Made by a program: the position numbers and the translations under genes. DNA of 64,000 bases from positions 124,001 to 188,000 of the forward strand of contig NZ_SDEB01000004.1 of NCBI RefSeq assembly GCF_004522175.1, given 5' to 3'. Of the stretch, positions 37,446 to 47,032 are shown one piece after another (position 1 is the first letter of the stretch; each line of letters starts with the position of its first letter). The notes under the pieces are model-generated. The model saw only the letters and a list, made by a program, of their open reading frames with translations. It was not told the origin of the DNA and did no database searches. The stretch is from Paracoccus ravus. Its GTDB lineage: Bacteria; Pseudomonadota; Alphaproteobacteria; Rhodobacterales; Rhodobacteraceae.

Positions 37446-38798
37446 TCAGTAGGCCGCGTCAAACACCGGTTTGTAGATCTCTTTCAAGCGCAGCACGGCT
37501 TCTTGCGGCGACATTTCGACCGACTCGCCGCTGCGGCGCGAGGTCAGTTCGACCTTGTTATTCGCCAGACCGCGCGGACCGACGGTGATGCGCCAGGGCA
37601 GTCCGATCAGATCCATGGTGGCGAATTTTGCGCCCGCGCGCTCGTCGCGGTCGTCATAGAGAGCGTCCAGCCCCTGGGTCTTCAGCTCGGCATAAAGCGC
37701 CTCGCAGGCGCTGTCGGTCGCCACATCGCCCTGTTTCAGATTGACGATGCCGGCATGGAAGGGGGTCACGCCCTCGGGCCAGATGATTCCCTTGTCGTCA
37801 TGGCTGGCCTCGATGATCGCACCCAAGAGGCGCGAGACGCCGATGCCGTGGCTGCCCATTTCGACCGGCACGCGGTTGCCATCGGGGCCGACCACGGTGG
37901 CGCCCATGGCTTCCGAATATTTCGTGCCGAAATAGAAGATCTGGCCCACCTCGATGCCGCGGGCCGAGCGGCGGCGTTCCTCGGGGACCTCGGCGAAGAT
38001 CGCCTCGTCATGGGTCTCATCGGTGCGGGCGTAGCGGCTGGTGAATTCCTCCAGCACCGCCTGGCACTCAGCGACGCTGTCATAGTCGATCTCGCGCGCG
38101 CCGAATTTCAGATCGGTGATCTGGCTGTCATAGAAAACCTCGGATTCGCCGGTCTCCGCCAGAACAAGGAATTCATGGGTATAATCGCCGCCGATCGGCC
38201 CGCCATCGGCGCGCATCGGGATGGCCTGCAGGCCCATGCGCTCATAGGTGCGCAGATAGCTCACGAGATGGCGGTTATAGGCGTGCAGCGCGGCGTCGCG
38301 GTCGAGGTCGAAATTGTAGCCATCCTTCATCAGGAATTCGCGGCCACGCATCACGCCGAAACGCGGGCGCATCTCGTCGCGGAACTTCCACTGGATGTGG
38401 TAGAGGGTCAGCGGCAGGTCCTTGTAGGAGGACACATGGCTGCGGAACACGTCGGTGACCATTTCCTCGTTGGTGGGGCCGTAAAGCAGGTCGCGCTTGT
38501 GGCGGTCCTTGATGCGCAGCATCTCGTCGCCGTAATCGTCATAGCGGCCGCTTTCGCGCCACAGATCCGCCGATTGCAGCGTCGGCATCAGCATCGGGAT
38601 ATGGCCGGCGCGCTGCTGTTCCTCGTGGACGATCTGCTGGATCCGGTTCAGGACCTTGAAGCCCAGCGGCAGCCAGGAATAGATGCCCGCTGCCTGCTGC
38701 TTGATCATGCCGGCGCGCAGCATCAGCCGGTGGCTGACGATCTGGGCCTCCTTCGGGTCTTCCTTCAGAACGGGCATGAAATAGCGCGACAGACGCAT
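37446..38798 (-). CDS. proS: prolyl-tRNA synthetase, short alphaproteobacterial form
   Basis: Class II aminoacyl-tRNA synthetase of 450 residues lacking the 180-residue editing insert of the long bacterial ProS. Motif 1 region [16 protein letters not shown], motif 2 [25 protein letters not shown], and motif 3 [16 protein letters not shown] are intact. The anticodon-binding domain follows. The lack of the insert is normal for alphaproteobacteria, where editing is done by separate ProX-like proteins. It is divergent from the AI-2E-family transporter. Confidence 0.96.
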   Translation of the reverse strand: MRLSRYFMPVLKEDPKEAQIVSHRLMLRAGMIKQQAAGIYSWLPLGFKVLNRIQQIVHEEQQRAGHIPMLMPTLQSADLWRESGRYDDYGDEMLRIKDRHKRDLLYGPTNEEMVTDVFRSHVSSYKDLPLTLYHIQWKFRDEMRPRFGVMRGREFLMKDGYNFDLDRDAALHAYNRHLVSYLRTYERMGLQAIPMRADGGPIGGDYTHEFLVLAETGESEVFYDSQITDLKFGAREIDYDSVAECQAVLEEFTSRYARTDETHDEAIFAEVPEERRRSARGIEVGQIFYFGTKYSEAMGATVVGPDGNRVPVEMGSHGIGVSRLLGAIIEASHDDKGIIWPEGVTPFHAGIVNLKQGDVATDSACEALYAELKTQGLDALYDDRDERAGAKFATMDLIGLPWRITVGPRGLANNKVELTSRRSGESVEMSPQEAVLRLKEIYKPVFDAAY

Positions 38799-38921
38799 GG
38801 TGTTATCCTCATGTTGGCGTTCAGGGAGTTACCGCAGCAGGACTGACGGGGCAACCTTCCTTGCAAGCCGCGTCAGGACGTTCCAAATAGTCGGTGACGC
38901 GGGGTTACGGAGAGAACGCCC

Positions 38922-40244
38922 ATGAGGTTGCCGGCTCAGAAGCAGGTATGGTACTGGACCGGGGCGCTTTTTGCGCTGCTCGTGATCCTCTGGACTTTGG
39001 GCAATGCGATCCTGCCCTTCATCCTGGGGGCAGGCGTGGCCTATCTCCTGGACCCGGTGGCGGACCGGCTTGAACGGCTGGGCCTGTCGCGCACGCTTTC
39101 GGTCGTGGTGATCACGCTTCTGGCGATCCTGATCGTGGTCGTCGCCGTGCTTGTCGTCATGCCGGTGCTCGTGCGACAGACGACCGCCCTGATCAACACT
39201 GCGCCCGAAATGGCCGAGCGGTTGCAGCAATTCCTGATGGCGCGGTTTCCGCAGATCTTTACCGAAGGCAGCACACTGAACACCGCCCTTGCCGATGCGG
39301 CCAAGAATGTCAGCGCCAAGGGCGGACAATTGGTCAGCACCGTGCTTGGTTCGGTCATGGGGGTGGTCAGCATGCTGGCCCTGATCGTGATCGTGCCGGT
39401 CGTGGCCTTCTATCTGCTGCTCGACTGGGACAAGATGGTGGCGCGCCTCGATGAGTTGCTGCCCCGCGAGCACGCACCTACGATCCGCCGGCTGGCCTCG
39501 GAGATCGACGAGGCGCTGTCCGGCTTCGTGCGCGGCCAGGGGCTGGTGATCCTGATTCTGGGAACATTCTATTCCCTTGGGCTGGGGCTCGTGGGATTGC
39601 CCTTTGGGATCGCGATCGGCGTGCTGGCGGCCTCGTTATCCTTCATTCCGTATGTGGGGGTGCTGATCGGCGGGGCGACCGCCATCGGGGTCGCGCTGTT
39701 CAGCTTCTGGGGCGAGCCGATCTGGATCGCCGCGGTGATCGCGATCTTTGTCATCGGCCAGATGGTCGAGGGGAATTACCTCCAGCCGAAGATCGTGGGC
39801 GGCAGCGTCGGGCTGCACCCGGTCTGGCTGATGCTTGCTTTGACGGTTTTTGGGACGCTGTTTGGCTTTGTCGGCCTGCTCGTGGCGGTGCCCTTGGCCG
39901 CAGGGTTTGGCGTCGTGGTGCGCTATGCCGTCGGACGCTACAAAGAGAGCGCGCTTTACACCGGGCGCGAGGTTCCCCCACCGCCGCCCCCGCCCACGAT
40001 GATTGAATTGGTGCCGCGCGGCACGGTCGAGCGCGAGCGCCGCATGGCCCAGCTTTCCCATGACCGGCGCGTCGCCGAATTGCATCACCAGCAGGAACTG
40101 GCGGATATGCTCGAAGAGCATCAGGCCCGCATGCGCATGCGCCATCCCGGAGCCTCAGTCTCGCAAACCGCGGGGCCGCCTTCGCCCGCCGAACTTTTCC
40201 GCGAGGCGCGGCGCAATGACGATGACCAGACCGAGAAAGGATAG
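38922..40244 (+). CDS. AI-2E (PerM) family transporter
   Basis: Membrane protein of 440 residues with about eight helices: two at the N-terminus (VWYWTGALFALLVILWTLG..), a long coiled cytosolic or periplasmic segment, and the conserved C-terminal cluster LPFGIAIGVLAASLSFIPYVGVLIGG and EGNYLQPKIVGGSVGLHPVWLM typical of the family. The C-terminal 100 residues are hydrophilic and charged, with a PPPPPPPP run. The family was named for AI-2 export, but many members are of other or unknown function. It leads the operon with the hda-like and ppk genes. Confidence 0.9.
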   Translation: MRLPAQKQVWYWTGALFALLVILWTLGNAILPFILGAGVAYLLDPVADRLERLGLSRTLSVVVITLLAILIVVVAVLVVMPVLVRQTTALINTAPEMAERLQQFLMARFPQIFTEGSTLNTALADAAKNVSAKGGQLVSTVLGSVMGVVSMLALIVIVPVVAFYLLLDWDKMVARLDELLPREHAPTIRRLASEIDEALSGFVRGQGLVILILGTFYSLGLGLVGLPFGIAIGVLAASLSFIPYVGVLIGGATAIGVALFSFWGEPIWIAAVIAIFVIGQMVEGNYLQPKIVGGSVGLHPVWLMLALTVFGTLFGFVGLLVAVPLAAGFGVVVRYAVGRYKESALYTGREVPPPPPPPTMIELVPRGTVERERRMAQLSHDRRVAELHHQQELADMLEEHQARMRMRHPGASVSQTAGPPSPAELFREARRNDDDQTEKG

Positions 40245-40251
40245 CTGATCC

Positions 40252-40974
40252 TTGGAGCGCCAACTGGCCCTGGATCTGACCATTCCGCCCGCCTTGTCGC
40301 GGGACGATTTCTTGACCACGGCCGCCAATCGTGACGCGGTCGCGATGCTCGACGCGCCGAACCGCTGGCCCGATGGCCGGCTTCTGCTAATCGGAGGGGC
40401 CGGGGCGGGCAAATCCCATCTAGCGCGGTTCTGGGCCGAAGAGCATGGCGCGAGGGTCATCCGGGCCGCGACGATCTCGCCCGCCGGTGTCGGCATGCTG
40501 GCCCCTTGGGGCGGCGCGCTGGTGGTCGAGAGCGCGCATGAAATTGCCGGGATCTCCGAGGCCGAGGACGCGCTTTTTCACCTGTGGAACCTTGCCGGAG
40601 CGCGCAAGGCCCTTTTGCTGATCACCGCCCGGATGCCGCCGCGGGACTGGGGCATCGCCCTGCCGGACCTGCTGTCGCGGCTTGAATCCGCGGCGCAGGC
40701 GGTGCTGGGCCCGCCCGATGACGCGCTTCTGCCCGCGGTGCTGGTCAAGCTCTTCGCCGACCGCCAGATCCAGGTCGCGCCCGACGTGGTGGATTGGCTC
40801 GCGCTGCGGATGGAGCGTGACCTCGGCCTTGCCCGTCATCTCGTCGCGGCGATCGACCGCAAGTCGCTTGCCGACCGCCGTCCCGTCACCCGACGTCTGG
40901 CCGCCGAGCTTCTGGACAAGCTCTCGCCGCCAGATCCAACCTCTGCATTGTCCTTGCCGATTGAGACCCGATGA
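40252..40974 (+). CDS. hda: Hda/HdaA-like DnaA regulatory protein
   Basis: Protein of 240 residues resembling the AAA+ domain of DnaA and the Hda family, which binds the sliding clamp and stimulates ATP hydrolysis by DnaA to stop re-initiation. The N-terminal QLALDL (residues 4-9) fits a clamp-binding motif and Walker A is [12 protein letters not shown] (about 47-58). The start is TTG at 40252, because the clamp motif would be lost with a later start; AAAGGA lies about 11 nt upstream. No DNA-binding domain IV of DnaA is present. Its stop overlaps ppk (ATGA), so it is coupled. Confidence 0.82.
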   Translation: MERQLALDLTIPPALSRDDFLTTAANRDAVAMLDAPNRWPDGRLLLIGGAGAGKSHLARFWAEEHGARVIRAATISPAGVGMLAPWGGALVVESAHEIAGISEAEDALFHLWNLAGARKALLLITARMPPRDWGIALPDLLSRLESAAQAVLGPPDDALLPAVLVKLFADRQIQVAPDVVDWLALRMERDLGLARHLVAAIDRKSLADRRPVTRRLAAELLDKLSPPDPTSALSLPIETR

Positions 40975-43136
40975 CCCAGGCCGATTACCTTCGCAATCCC
41001 TTTCCGCAACCCCGCGAACTGCCCGAGGGCACGCCCGAGGGTCCGGCCCGGTTCTTCAACCGCGAGATAAGCTGGCTCAGCTTCAACTGGCGCGTTCTGG
41101 ACGAGGCCCGCAATCCCCGCGTGCCCTTGCTGGAACGGCTGCGCTTCCTGTCCATCTCGGCCACCAACCTCGATGAGTTCTACACGGTCCGGGTTGCGGG
41201 CCTGCGCGAGCTTGTCCGCGAAGGCAATGCGTCCATTTCCGATGATGGGCTGACCGCCTCTCAGCAACTTGCGCTGGTCAATGCCGATGCGCGCCGGCTG
41301 ATGGGCGCGCAGCAGGCGGTCTGGAACGGGCTGCGCCGCGAGATGGAACTGGCCGAGATCTCGATCCTGTCGCGCTCACGCGTCACCCGCGCCGAAGAGG
41401 AATTCCTGCGCCGCTATTTCACCGAGCAGGTCTTTCCGGTGCTCTCGCCGCTGGCGATCGACCCGGCCCATCCCTTTCCCTTCATCCCGAACCTCGGCTT
41501 TTCGCTAGCGGTGGAACTGGCGCGGGAAAGCGACGGGCGGCAGATGCAGGCCCTTCTGCCGATCCCGCAGCAGATCGCGCGCTTCGTGGCACTTCCGGGC
41601 GGCAAGCGCTTCCTGCGGCTCGAAGACCTTTTGCTGATGCATCTGCCGAGCCTTTTTCCGGGCTATCGCGACATCGGCCATTGCGCCTTCCGCGTGCTGC
41701 GCGACAGTGATCTGGAGGTCGAGGAAGAGGCCGAGGATCTGGTCCGCGAATTCGAAACCGCGCTGAAGCGCCGCCGTCGTGGCTCGGTGATCCGGCTCAA
41801 GATTACCGCGGGCGCGCCCGACCGGATGCGCCGCCTGATCATGCAGGAACTGCATGTCACCCCCGAGGAGGTCGTCGAGGTCGAAGGCTTGCTGGGCATG
41901 GCCGATCTGCGCGAGTTGGTGCTGGACAACCGCCGCGACCTGCAATGGCCGGGCTTTTTCCCGCGCGTTCCCGAGCGCGTGCAGGACCATGAGGGCGACA
42001 TGTTCGCGGCCATCCGGCAAAAGGACATGCTGCTGCACCATCCCTATGAGACTTTCGACATGGTGGTGCGTTTTCTCAATCAGGCCGCGCTGGACCCGAA
42101 CGTGGTCGCGATCAAGCAGACGCTTTACCGCACGTCGCGGGACAGTCCGATCGTGGATGCGCTGTGCGAGGCGGCTGAGGCGGGGAAATCGGTCACCGCG
42201 CTCGTGGAATTGAAGGCCCGTTTCGACGAGGCCGCGAATATCCGTCAGTCGCGGCGGCTGGAGCGGTCCGGCGCGCATGTCGTCTATGGCTTCATGCAGT
42301 ACAAGACCCATGCCAAGATCAGCACCGTGGTCCGGCGCGAGGGCGATCAGCTGGTGACCTATACCCATTTCGGCACCGGGAATTACCACCCGATCACGGC
42401 GCGGATCTATACGGACCTGTCGCTTTTCACCTGCGACGCGGCGCTGGGGCGCGATGCCTCGAAGGTCTTCAACTTTCTGTCGGGCTATGTGCAGCCCGAC
42501 GGGCTGGAAAACCTCGCCATCTCGCCGATCGACCTCAAGGAAACCCTGATCGAGCTGATCGGACGCGAGGCGGAATATGCCCGGCGTGGCCGCCCCGCCG
42601 AGATCTGGGCCAAGATGAACAGCGTCATCGAAAAGGACGTGATCGAGGCGCTCTACGAGGCAAGCGCGGCAGGGGTCCGAATCAATCTTGTGATCCGGGG
42701 CATCTGCGGCCTCCGCCCCGGCATCAAGGGCCTCTCCGAGAATATCCGCGTGAAATCCATCGTCGGGCGCTTTCTCGAACATTCCCGGATCGTGTGCTTC
42801 GGCAATGGCCATGGGCTGCCGTCGAAAAAGGCGCGGGTCTTCATGAGTTCGGCGGATTGGATGGGGCGCAATCTCTCGCGCCGGGTCGAGACGCTGGTGG
42901 AATGCCATAACGAGACGGTGAAGGCGCAGATCACCAGCCAGATCATGGCGGCGAACCTGGCCGACGAGGCGCAAAGCTGGCTTTTGCAGCCCGATGGCCG
43001 ATATCTCAGATACCTGCCCGCCGGCCGTGAGGACCTGTTCAATTGTCATAAATTCTTCATGGAGAATCCGTCACTTTCCGGCCGGGGTACCAAGGGGGCC
43101 AAGGATGTGCCCGCCCTCACCCATTCGGCGGATTGA
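40971..43136 (+). CDS. ppk: polyphosphate kinase 1
   Basis: Makes polyphosphate reversibly from ATP. The 721 residues begin with [20 protein letters not shown]. The two PLD-like catalytic domains contain [30 protein letters not shown] (catalytic histidine) and [22 protein letters not shown]. It is coupled to the hda-like gene and followed, 68 bp later, by the exopolyphosphatase gene. The pairing of the two enzymes controls polyphosphate levels. Confidence 0.95.
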   Translation: MTQADYLRNPFPQPRELPEGTPEGPARFFNREISWLSFNWRVLDEARNPRVPLLERLRFLSISATNLDEFYTVRVAGLRELVREGNASISDDGLTASQQLALVNADARRLMGAQQAVWNGLRREMELAEISILSRSRVTRAEEEFLRRYFTEQVFPVLSPLAIDPAHPFPFIPNLGFSLAVELARESDGRQMQALLPIPQQIARFVALPGGKRFLRLEDLLLMHLPSLFPGYRDIGHCAFRVLRDSDLEVEEEAEDLVREFETALKRRRRGSVIRLKITAGAPDRMRRLIMQELHVTPEEVVEVEGLLGMADLRELVLDNRRDLQWPGFFPRVPERVQDHEGDMFAAIRQKDMLLHHPYETFDMVVRFLNQAALDPNVVAIKQTLYRTSRDSPIVDALCEAAEAGKSVTALVELKARFDEAANIRQSRRLERSGAHVVYGFMQYKTHAKISTVVRREGDQLVTYTHFGTGNYHPITARIYTDLSLFTCDAALGRDASKVFNFLSGYVQPDGLENLAISPIDLKETLIELIGREAEYARRGRPAEIWAKMNSVIEKDVIEALYEASAAGVRINLVIRGICGLRPGIKGLSENIRVKSIVGRFLEHSRIVCFGNGHGLPSKKARVFMSSADWMGRNLSRRVETLVECHNETVKAQITSQIMAANLADEAQSWLLQPDGRYLRYLPAGREDLFNCHKFFMENPSLSGRGTKGAKDVPALTHSAD

Positions 43137-43204
43137 CCTTGAAAGGTTAATGCCCCATCCAACTCTTGCCGCCGCAGCACGGGCACGGAAACGAAAGGAA
43201 GCCG

Positions 43205-44740
43205 ATGAACGGTGTCATGACCACAAGCGGACAGACCATCGAACCCTTTGGTCGCTCTCTTTTCGAGCGGCTGACCGAAAGGGCGTTGAGCCGGGTGGGC
43301 GTGGTCGATGTCGGCTCGAACTCGATCCGAATGGTGGTCTTTGACGGCGCGGCGCGCTCGCCCGCCTATTTTTACAATGAAAAGGTCATGGCCGGGCTGG
43401 GGCAGGGGTTAGCCGTCACGGGCCGTCTCAATCCCGAAGGCGCGCGCCGTGGCATGGCCGCGCTGAAGCGGTTCGCGGCCCTGGCCGATGGCATGGGGAT
43501 CAAGCCCCTGACCTGCGTCGCCACGGCGGCCGTGCGCGAGGCCGAGGACGGCCCCGCCTTTCGCAAGGCGGTCGAGGCCGAGACCGGGCTGCGCCTTTGG
43601 GTCATCGACGGCGAGGAAGAGGCCCGTCTTTCGGCCCAGGGCGTGCTCTTGGGCTGGCCCGAGGCGAGGGGGCTGGTCTGCGATATCGGCGGCAACTCGA
43701 TGGAACTCGCGGAACTGGCCGATGGCAAGGTTGGCCGCCGCATTACCACTCCGCTCGGGCCGTTCCGACTGCAACAGGTCAAGCCGGCCGATCTGCGCGA
43801 CCATATCCGCGCCATCATCGAGGACGCGGCCCGCAAGATGGGCACCGAGCACGAGCAGATCTATCTTGTCGGCGGTTCCTGGCGGGCGATTGCGCGGCTG
43901 GACATGCAGCGCGCCGATTATCCGATGACGGTGCTGCATGAATATCGCATGACGCCCGACAGCGTCGCCGATACGGTGGATTGGATCGCAAAGCAGGATC
44001 TGGGCCAGTTGCGCGGCAAGCTTGGGATCTCGTCCAGCCGGATGGAGCTTGTCCCGCTGGCCAGCCAGGTGCTGCGGGAACTGGTCAAGGCCTTTGCGCC
44101 GCCCTCGCTGGCGGTGTCGTCCTACGGGATCCGCGAGGGCTTGCTTTACGAACAGATGCCGCAAAACCTGCGCGCGCGCGATCCGCTGATCGAGGCGGCG
44201 CGATTTGCCGAGCGCCAGATGGCCCGGATGCCCGGCTTTGGCAAGAAGCTTTACCAGTTCCTCGAGCCGCTTTTCAAAGACCCTGAACCCTCGCGGGAAA
44301 GGCTGATCAAGGCGGCCTGCCTCTTGCATGACACGACCTGGCGCACGCATCCCGATTACCGGGCGGATGCCTGTTTCGACAATGTCACTCGTTCGAACAT
44401 GGCAGCTTTGTCGCATAACGAACGGATTTTTCTTGGGCTTTCGCTGTTGCACCGCTATCGCAACAGCCGCGCCAATTCCGCGATGGCACCGCTCTTCAGC
44501 CTGCTGAGCGAGGCCGAGATCCGCGATGCCGAGGTGTTGGGCAAGGCCATGCGCTTTGGCGCGATGTTCTCGATCAAGGATCCGGCCGAGGCCGGCAGGC
44601 TGAAATATTCGCAGAAGAAGAAACAGGTCGAGCTGCGCCTGACCGAAACCGGGCAGGCGCTGATGGGCGAGGTGGCGCTCGCACGCTTCAACTCGCTGGC
44701 CTCGGCACTGGGGGCGGAGCCGGTGGTCATCGCCCCCTGA
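43205..44740 (+). CDS. ppx: Ppx/GppA family exopolyphosphatase
   Basis: Exopolyphosphatase or guanosine pentaphosphatase of 511 residues in the sugar-kinase/actin fold. The phosphate-binding motif VVDVGSNSIRMVVFDG (about residues 32-47) and the second motif VCDIGGNSMELAEL are intact. After the Ppx domain, a C-terminal HD-like domain includes KAACLLHDTTWRTHPDYRA. The start ATG 43205 follows AAAGGAAG; longer in-frame starts look less likely. It is preceded by ppk, which supports the polyphosphatase role. Confidence 0.92.
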   Translation: MNGVMTTSGQTIEPFGRSLFERLTERALSRVGVVDVGSNSIRMVVFDGAARSPAYFYNEKVMAGLGQGLAVTGRLNPEGARRGMAALKRFAALADGMGIKPLTCVATAAVREAEDGPAFRKAVEAETGLRLWVIDGEEEARLSAQGVLLGWPEARGLVCDIGGNSMELAELADGKVGRRITTPLGPFRLQQVKPADLRDHIRAIIEDAARKMGTEHEQIYLVGGSWRAIARLDMQRADYPMTVLHEYRMTPDSVADTVDWIAKQDLGQLRGKLGISSSRMELVPLASQVLRELVKAFAPPSLAVSSYGIREGLLYEQMPQNLRARDPLIEAARFAERQMARMPGFGKKLYQFLEPLFKDPEPSRERLIKAACLLHDTTWRTHPDYRADACFDNVTRSNMAALSHNERIFLGLSLLHRYRNSRANSAMAPLFSLLSEAEIRDAEVLGKAMRFGAMFSIKDPAEAGRLKYSQKKKQVELRLTETGQALMGEVALARFNSLASALGAEPVVIAP

Positions 44741-44747
44741 AGGGGGC

Positions 44748-45797
44748 TCAGGCCCCCCAGGTCCGCTCGAGCACGCCTATCCAGTTGCGATGGGCGATCT
44801 TGGCGGTCAGTTCCGGCCCGTAGCCGTGATCCAGCATGGCCTGCACGATATTCTGCACCTTCGAGGCGTCCGACAGGTCCTCGGGCATCTGCGCGCCGTC
44901 GTAATCCGAACCCAGCGCCACGCCATCCTCGCCGAGGACGTTCAGCAGGTGATCGAGATGGCGCAGGATGACCTCGAAGCCCTGCATCGGATCGCGGCGG
45001 CCCTCGGGATGCAGGAAGCCCACGGCATAGTTCAGCCCGACAAGGCCGCCGCTTTCGGCGATCACCTGCAATTGCCGGTCGGTCAGGTTGCGCGTGCTGG
45101 GCGCGACGGCATGGGCGCAGCTATGGCTTGCGACCAGCGGCGCGTCGGAAAGCGCGGCGATGTCGTCGAAGCCCTTCTCGTTCAGATGAGACAGGTCCAG
45201 CATGATGCGAAGCTTGTTGCATTCGCGCACCAGATCCTTGCCCGCCTCGGTCAGGCCAGGCCCGGTATCGGGTGAGCCGGGGAAGGCAAAGGGCACGCCA
45301 TGACCATAGCGGGTCGGGCGCGACCAGACCGGCCCCAGCGAGCGCAGCCCCATCGCGTGCCAGACATGCAGCGCATCCATGTCGGCAATGGGCTCGGCCC
45401 CTTCGATATGCAGGATCGCGGCGATCTTGCCCGCCTCCATCGCGGCGCGGATATCGGCGGCGCTGCGGCAGATCGCCAGCGTGCCCGTGCGCTCCATCGC
45501 CATCAATTGCCCGGCCTGCGCCAGCGCGCGGGGCAGGGAATCGGCGTTCGAGACCTCATCGGGCAGGGGCAGCGAGAAGGGCGGGTTTTCCTTCATCACG
45601 GCTAATGCCGCATCCAGATCCGATTCCGGCGAGGGCGTCCAGATCGCGAAGAAACCGCCCGCAAGCCCGCCTGCCTGCATCCGCGGCAGGTCCATATGGC
45701 CGGTGCCGTCACCCTTGAGCCAAAGGCTGTCTCGTGCCGCACCTGCATCGACCATGCGCTGCAAAAAATCGTTATGCCCGTCAAATACCGGAATCAT
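44748..45797 (-). CDS. membrane dipeptidase-type (peptidase M19) metalloprotease
   Basis: Protein of 349 residues in the M19 dipeptidase family, related to renal dipeptidase. The metal ligands are in VFDGHNDFL (H-x-D, residues 4-12), HIEGAEPI (Glu), and ASHSCAHAVAPSTRNLTD (His), with GSDYDGAQMP near the C-terminus. It has no signal peptide, so it is cytosolic. It hydrolyses dipeptides, often with unusual or D residues. The start ATG 45797 follows AGGAGA. It is divergent from the ABM gene and convergent with ppx. Confidence 0.9.
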   Translation of the reverse strand: MIPVFDGHNDFLQRMVDAGAARDSLWLKGDGTGHMDLPRMQAGGLAGGFFAIWTPSPESDLDAALAVMKENPPFSLPLPDEVSNADSLPRALAQAGQLMAMERTGTLAICRSAADIRAAMEAGKIAAILHIEGAEPIADMDALHVWHAMGLRSLGPVWSRPTRYGHGVPFAFPGSPDTGPGLTEAGKDLVRECNKLRIMLDLSHLNEKGFDDIAALSDAPLVASHSCAHAVAPSTRNLTDRQLQVIAESGGLVGLNYAVGFLHPEGRRDPMQGFEVILRHLDHLLNVLGEDGVALGSDYDGAQMPEDLSDASKVQNIVQAMLDHGYGPELTAKIAHRNWIGVLERTWGA

Positions 45798-45902
45798 GTC
45801 GGTCTCCTGAATTGTCGGGCGCAACATGCGCGTTCGGCAAAAGACCTTCAACCGGGCGGATTTCGGCGTAATCTGGAAAGAGCGAGGTGAGGAGACCCAG
45901 CC

Positions 45903-46256
45903 ATGACCAAGATCGCCAAGGAATTCCCCGGCCAGACGGTGATCTGCACCTTCGAGGTGACGCCCGGAACGGCCCATGACGTGATCGACGCTCTGAACGA
46001 GGCTTATGATCAGGTGATCAGCCGCCAGCCCGGCTATGTCTCGGGTGCGGTGCATCTCAATGACGCACAGACCCGGATCGCCACCTATTCGCAATGGCGC
46101 GACCGCGACGATTACAAGGCGATGCTGCGCAGTCCCGAAATGCGCGCGCGCAACCGGCTGATCCATGCCATGTGCCGCCATTTCGAGCCGGTGATGTATG
46201 AAGTTGTCGAAACCTGGCAGTTGCCTGCGAATCCCGATGCTGCAGTTGCGAATTGA
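45903..46256 (+). CDS. antibiotic biosynthesis monooxygenase (ABM) domain protein
   Basis: Protein of 117 residues in the dimeric alpha+beta barrel superfamily. The ABM-like features are TVICTFEVTPGTAHDVIDALNEAYDQVISRQPGYVSGAVHLND and ATYSQWRDRDDYKAML, as in proteins that act on quinones or reactive aldehydes. The catalytic role is not evident, and no cofactor motif is present. A GAGGTGAGGAG ribosome site lies upstream. It is divergent from the dipeptidase and followed by the ParA-like gene. Confidence 0.75.
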   Translation: MTKIAKEFPGQTVICTFEVTPGTAHDVIDALNEAYDQVISRQPGYVSGAVHLNDAQTRIATYSQWRDRDDYKAMLRSPEMRARNRLIHAMCRHFEPVMYEVVETWQLPANPDAAVAN

Positions 46257-46323
46257 TCGTGCAATGCCGGGACGCCGCCCCTAGTCTGTCCTGAACCGAC
46301 AAGGGCAAGGGCGAGGGGCGATC

Positions 46324-46959
46324 ATGGCGGGACGCATCATCACCGTGGCGCAGCAAAAGGGCGGCTCGGGCAAGACGACGATCGCGGTCAATCTGGCGGT
46401 CGCCTTGCGTGGGCGGGGTCATAGCGTTGCGCTGCTCGACACCGATCCGCAGGGCAGCATGGGGCGCTGGTTTCTGGAGCGGCTCGAGCGGCTGGGCGAG
46501 GATGCCGGGCTTGAGTTCAGCACCTCCTCGGCCTGGGGCGCCAGCTACGAATCCGAGAAGCTGAAGAAGCACCATGATTTCGTGATCATCGACACGCCGC
46601 CCAAGATCGACAGCGATCTGCGCCCGGCCCTGCGCGTGGCGGCCTTGGTCATCGTGCCCGTCGCGGCCAGTCAGGTGGATCTCTGGGCGACCGAAGGCGT
46701 TCTCGACCTGGCCAGGCGCGAGAAATGCGAGACATTGATCGTGCTGAACCGGACCCGCCCGAACACGCGTCTTGTCGGAGAGATCGCCGGAAAGGCGAGC
46801 GAACTGGGGGCCGAGGTCGCCGCAGTCCAGATCGCGAATCGTGTCGCCTATGCCGAGACGCTGGGCATGGGCCTCGGGGCCGCCGACACGGCGCGCAGCC
46901 CGATCGCCCGGGGCGAGATCGAGGCGCTGGCCGACGAAGTCCTGTCCTGGCTGCCCTGA
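46324..46959 (+). CDS. orphan ParA-family ATPase
   Basis: Small P-loop ATPase of 211 residues with a deviant Walker A KGGSGKTT (about residues 12-19), Walker A' LLDTDPQGSMGRW, and Walker B FVIIDTPPK. The length and absence of an N-terminal HTH match the ParF/ParA Ib class that positions plasmids or protein clusters. No ParB or ParG partner is adjacent, so it may position a protein complex, as orphan ParA proteins such as PpfA do. GAGGGG lies before the ATG. Confidence 0.85.
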   Translation: MAGRIITVAQQKGGSGKTTIAVNLAVALRGRGHSVALLDTDPQGSMGRWFLERLERLGEDAGLEFSTSSAWGASYESEKLKKHHDFVIIDTPPKIDSDLRPALRVAALVIVPVAASQVDLWATEGVLDLARREKCETLIVLNRTRPNTRLVGEIAGKASELGAEVAAVQIANRVAYAETLGMGLGAADTARSPIARGEIEALADEVLSWLP

Positions 46960-47032
46960 GAATTCCCTCTTGACGTGACGGCAGGTTACCCCAGTCTTTT
47001 TTGCGACCCTTCAAACGCAAGAGGCTGCGGGC

